Positions 29,901-32,672 of a DNA stretch of 32,672 nucleotides are shown here, in pieces. The position numbers and the translations under genes were made by a program. Each line of letters opens with the position of its first letter. Within the stretch, counting starts at the first letter, position 1. The notes under the pieces are model-generated. The model made no database searches. It was not told the DNA's origin and saw only the letters and a list, made by a program, of their open reading frames with translations. Source of the DNA: Microscillaceae bacterium (lineage in GTDB: Bacteria; Bacteroidota; Bacteroidia; Cytophagales; Microscillaceae); NCBI GenBank assembly GCA_025455045.1, contig JALONJ010000013.1:1-32672 (forward strand), in the 5' to 3' direction.

Positions 29901-32060
29901 TTAGACTTCATCAAGCGCAAAAGGCAATTTGCGAATCCGTTTGCCGGTAAGGGCAAATACGGCATTGGTCAAAGCCGGAGCAATGGGTGGCAAACCCGGT
30001 TCACCCACGCCGCCCGGATGCTCGTTATTTTCAATGATATGTACTTCGATTTCGGGTGTTTCTTGCAATCGGAGGACTCGATAAGTATCAAAATTGCGTT
30101 GTTGGACTACGCCATTTTCAAAGGTAATTCCATCTTTGATAGCCGCCGTCAAACCCATAACAATATTGCCTTCGGTTTGTCCTCTGACGGTATCGGGGTT
30201 TACATACATTCCACAATCAATTACTGAAGTTACTTTGTTGATTTTGATGCCATCTTTGGTTTTTTCTACCTCGACCACGTGGGCGCAAATCGACTCAAAA
30301 GAACGAGCAATGGCTACTCCCCGCGCTTTGTTTTTGGGCAATTTTTCGTTCCACTTTGATTTTTCGGCTAATAATTTCAAAACTGCCTCAAAACGCGGGG
30401 CATCTTTAAATAATTCAATGCGATAATTCATTGGGTCTTTTTTGCCCAAATGAGCCAATTCATCTACAAAACTCTCGTGTCCGAAGGCATTGGTCGAGGA
30501 GTAAACCGACCGCCACCATAGCAAAGGCACTTTAGTCTCAGCGTGAGCATAACTTATTTTGTAATTGGGAATGGCATAAGGGCTGTCTTTTTCGGGGCTT
30601 ACAGCTTCCATCGCCCATTCATCGGCTTTGTCTTTTTGCAAACCACCCCATTGGTTTTGAATAGAGCCACCCACTATTTTGTGTTCAAAAGCCGTAATAT
30701 TGCCATTTTTGTCAATTCCGCCACTCATCCGACTCAACATTGCCGGACGAAATGGACCTTGAGTAATGTCATCTTCCCGAGTCCAAATCAATTTAATGGG
30801 AGCTTGCATTTGTTTGGAAAGCAAGGCTGCCTCCACAATAAAATCATAAAAAGCCTTGCGCCCAAATGCCCCACCGAGGAAGGTAACGTGAATTTTCACT
30901 TTATCGGGCGGAATTTGCAAAGCCCTTTGTAAATCGCCCAACAACCAATCTGCCCCTTGTACGGGTGCCCAAATTTCGCATTGAATCGGGGCTTGAGGGT
31001 CGGTTGCCATAGATACCACACAGCACTCGGTTTCCATCGAGGCGTGCGCCAAAAACGGCGTTTCGTAATCAGCCGTGAGGGTTTGCGCCGAGGTTTTGAA
31101 GGCTTCGGCAAAATTGCCTTTTTCTTCGTGTTTGATACCTTCTTGCGAAGCAATGGCTTTCATTTTGTCAAAATAGGCTTGACTGCTAAATTTGGCGTGT
31201 TCGCCACAGTCCCAAGTTACTTTCAAGGCTTTGCGCCCTTGTAAAGCGGCATAATAATTAGTGGCAATGACGGCTACAGTTTCGGCTTGTTGCATAAACA
31301 CAAAGCGCGATGATTTGACAACTTGTTTTACGCCGTTTACGGCTTTGGCTGCCGAATCGTCCAAACTGGCAATTTTACCAATGATAGCATTGGGTCGTTC
31401 AATCGAAGCATACAACATTCCCGGCACTTTTACATCCATTCCAAAGATAGCCGAGCCGTCCACTTTCATCGGTATATCTTGGCGAGGCATTGCTTTGCCT
31501 ACGATTTTGAAATCTTTTTTGTCTTTGATTTTAACTTCTTTGGGAATCTCGAGTTTTTCAGCTTTTTCGACTAACTCACTGTAAGCCAACGACTTAGCAC
31601 TGGGTTTGTGATATACTTTGGCGTTGCTGGCATAACATTCTTCTTCCGAAACTTGCCAAGTTTGGGCGGCGGCGCGAATAAGCAAAGTACGCGCCGTAGC
31701 ACCCGCCTTACGCAAAGGCTCCCAATGTACGCGCACGCTACTGCTCCCGCCCGAAAGTTGCGAGCCATATTTTTGTTTGCCGTCCGTCATTAAAATATGA
31801 ACTTCATTGATGTCCACTTCCAATTCTTCGGCTAAAAGCATTGCCATCGACTGGTAAGTGCCTTGCCCCATATCGGGGCGGGGGTTCATCAGGGTAATTT
31901 TTCCGGCGGTATCAATCAAAATATAAGGATTGAGTTCAAGTTCTTTTACCTGACCGACTTTGGCAAGTACAGTTTCTTTGCCGGCAAAATAAAAACCCAA
32001 ACCTAAAGCCGAGCCGGTTAAAGCCGTATTTTTGAGAAAATTTCGTCTATTGATGGTCAT
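29901..32060 (-). CDS. Molybdopterin-binding large subunit, xanthine dehydrogenase family (IorB-like)
   Basis: This is the catalytic subunit of a periplasmic molybdenum hydroxylase that oxidises aldehydes or N-heterocycles. The first 33 residues are a Tat signal with RRNFLK (5-10), so the folded cofactor-loaded enzyme is exported. Motifs include PRPDMGQGTYQSMAMLLAEEL (59-79), GGSSSVR near 103, and TFLGGAFGRKAFYDFIVEAALL near 390. The expected active-site glutamate is E687 in GGVGEPGLPPIAPAL. At 719 residues it resembles isoquinoline 1-oxidoreductase beta, a fused form with two similar halves and no FAD subunit. It is co-encoded with a 2Fe-2S subunit 9 bases upstream. No cytochrome c subunit is present in the window. 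The substrate is unknown. Confidence 0.92.
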   Translation of the reverse strand: MTINRRNFLKNTALTGSALGLGFYFAGKETVLAKVGQVKELELNPYILIDTAGKITLMNPRPDMGQGTYQSMAMLLAEELEVDINEVHILMTDGKQKYGSQLSGGSSSVRVHWEPLRKAGATARTLLIRAAAQTWQVSEEECYASNAKVYHKPSAKSLAYSELVEKAEKLEIPKEVKIKDKKDFKIVGKAMPRQDIPMKVDGSAIFGMDVKVPGMLYASIERPNAIIGKIASLDDSAAKAVNGVKQVVKSSRFVFMQQAETVAVIATNYYAALQGRKALKVTWDCGEHAKFSSQAYFDKMKAIASQEGIKHEEKGNFAEAFKTSAQTLTADYETPFLAHASMETECCVVSMATDPQAPIQCEIWAPVQGADWLLGDLQRALQIPPDKVKIHVTFLGGAFGRKAFYDFIVEAALLSKQMQAPIKLIWTREDDITQGPFRPAMLSRMSGGIDKNGNITAFEHKIVGGSIQNQWGGLQKDKADEWAMEAVSPEKDSPYAIPNYKISYAHAETKVPLLWWRSVYSSTNAFGHESFVDELAHLGKKDPMNYRIELFKDAPRFEAVLKLLAEKSKWNEKLPKNKARGVAIARSFESICAHVVEVEKTKDGIKINKVTSVIDCGMYVNPDTVRGQTEGNIVMGLTAAIKDGITFENGVVQQRNFDTYRVLRLQETPEIEVHIIENNEHPGGVGEPGLPPIAPALTNAVFALTGKRIRKLPFALDEV

Positions 32061-32069
32061 TGTGATTTA

Positions 32070-32543
32070 TTATTTTGTGTTTTTACCGGATAATTCCAAA
32101 GATGCCCGTTTGATGGCTTTTTTGATGCGGATATAGGTACCACAACGACAAATATTGCCTTGCATTGCCGAGTCAATTTCTTCATCGGTCGGATTAGGGT
32201 TTTTGCTCAAAAGAGCTACTGCCGACATTATTTGCCCCGATTGGCAATACCCGCATTGGGGTACTTGTTCGGCAATCCAAGCCTTTTGTACGGCGTGGGT
32301 GCGGTCTTTGGACAAGCCTTCTACCGTGGTAATTTTCATTGATTTGACCGCCGAAACCGGCAAACTGCACGAGCGAATCGGCAGTCCGTCCAAGTGAACC
32401 GTACAAGCTCCGCATTGGGCAACCCCGCAACCGAACTTGGTGCCGGTTAAGCCAATGGTATCGCGGATAACCCACAAAAGCGGGGTTTTGGGGTCGACAT
32501 CCACGCTATAGGATTGATTGTTGATGTTTAGATTAAATTGCAT
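32070..32543 (-). CDS. 2Fe-2S small subunit of the molybdenum hydroxylase (IorA-like)
   Basis: The 157-residue protein has two 2Fe-2S clusters. The plant-ferredoxin-type N-terminal cluster uses C39, C44, C47 and C59 ([13 protein letters not shown]...RSC). The helical C-terminal cluster uses C97, C100, C132 and C134 (QCGYCQSGQ...ICRCGTY). They pass electrons from the molybdenum cofactor of the partner encoded 9 bases downstream. It has no signal peptide and probably travels through the Tat pathway with the large subunit as a hitchhiker. The length is typical for IorA/CoxS proteins. The start at 32543 gives the usual first strand. The operon promoter should lie beyond 32543, where a palindrome and a MITE-like end occur. 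Confidence 0.94.
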   Translation of the reverse strand: MQFNLNINNQSYSVDVDPKTPLLWVIRDTIGLTGTKFGCGVAQCGACTVHLDGLPIRSCSLPVSAVKSMKITTVEGLSKDRTHAVQKAWIAEQVPQCGYCQSGQIMSAVALLSKNPNPTDEEIDSAMQGNICRCGTYIRIKKAIKRASLELSGKNTK

Positions 32544-32584
32544 AAGTTTAACCCTTTGGGTGTTTTAGGTCTTATTAAATTTTT

Positions 32585-32611
32585 ATAACTACCTGATTAT
32601 TAATGAGTTAT
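32585..32611. repeat. TGATWATCA palindrome, copy 27 (variant core)
   Basis: Core TGATTATTA at 32594-32602. Arms ATAACTACC and ATGAGTTAT. It lies upstream of the molybdenum hydroxylase operon. Confidence 0.75.
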
Positions 32612-32621
32612 GTATTTTTAT

Positions 32622-32672
32622 TGAATCTTCGCTACTTTTCAGAAATTTCCTTCGGCAATTCTATTGAATTCT
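32622..32672. mobile_element. Left end of a MITE-like element, cut by the window
   Basis: GAATCTTCGCTAC followed by TTTTCAGAAATTTCC resembles the terminal repeat of the 4600-4825 element. GGCAATTCTATTGAATTCT near the window end also recalls its internal sequence. The right end would be outside the window. Confidence 0.5.

Overview
The window looks like chromosomal DNA of a Bacteroidota bacterium, probably Cytophagales-like. The support is low-GC DNA, few visible Shine-Dalgarno sites, an S8 protease, TonB receptor and DUF6702 protein of Bacteroidota type, a LytS/YehU-type histidine kinase, and intergenic regions full of short palindromes. No taxonomic marker was tested, so the order is inference.

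Layout. 1-360: hairpin repeats and a bidirectional terminator, then a small membrane protein (-). 942-2231: Xaa-Pro aminopeptidase (-). 2477-4565: secreted subtilisin-like protease and a Nudix hydrolase (+). 4592-4833: inverted-repeat (MITE-like) element with an 8-bp direct flank. 4889-6316: PiT phosphate transporter (-). 6596-8053: AIM24-family protein with an acidic insert and a small unknown ORF (+). 8580-8683: second MITE-like element with an 8-bp direct flank. 8743-13942: sulfotransferase, Na+/solute symporter and TonB-dependent receptor (+). 14571-15401: alpha/beta hydrolase (+). 15740-17550: sensor histidine kinase and a DUF6702 protein (-). 17586-17897: hairpin array. 17914-22016: rseP and dxr (-), separated by a tight three-gene accessory operon. 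22079-22638: a 48-aa membrane peptide, tRNA-Cys and a degenerate tRNA-like sequence (-). 23058-26621: a very large TraB/GumN-domain secreted protein (+). 26763-29484: MpaB/DUF2236 oxygenase and kbl (-). 29901-32543: two-subunit periplasmic molybdenum hydroxylase (-).

The most interesting locus is 19458-20746: an ADP-ribosyltransferase-like protein, a 99-aa protein and a SecB-like chaperone, with gaps of 2 and 12 bases. This matches the organisation of toxin-antitoxin-chaperone (TAC) modules, and in particular the CmdTAC anti-phage system (ART toxin, antitoxin, SecB-like chaperone). It lies between two housekeeping genes, dxr and rseP, that are often neighbours in Bacteroidota, and it is visibly more AT-rich than they are.

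The second genome-scale signal is a 27-bp imperfect palindrome: core TGATWATCA with co-varying arms of the form ATAACTAnY. I find 27 copies. They lie in most intergenic gaps, sometimes overlap stop codons, and one lies inside a signal-peptide coding region. Its function is unknown.
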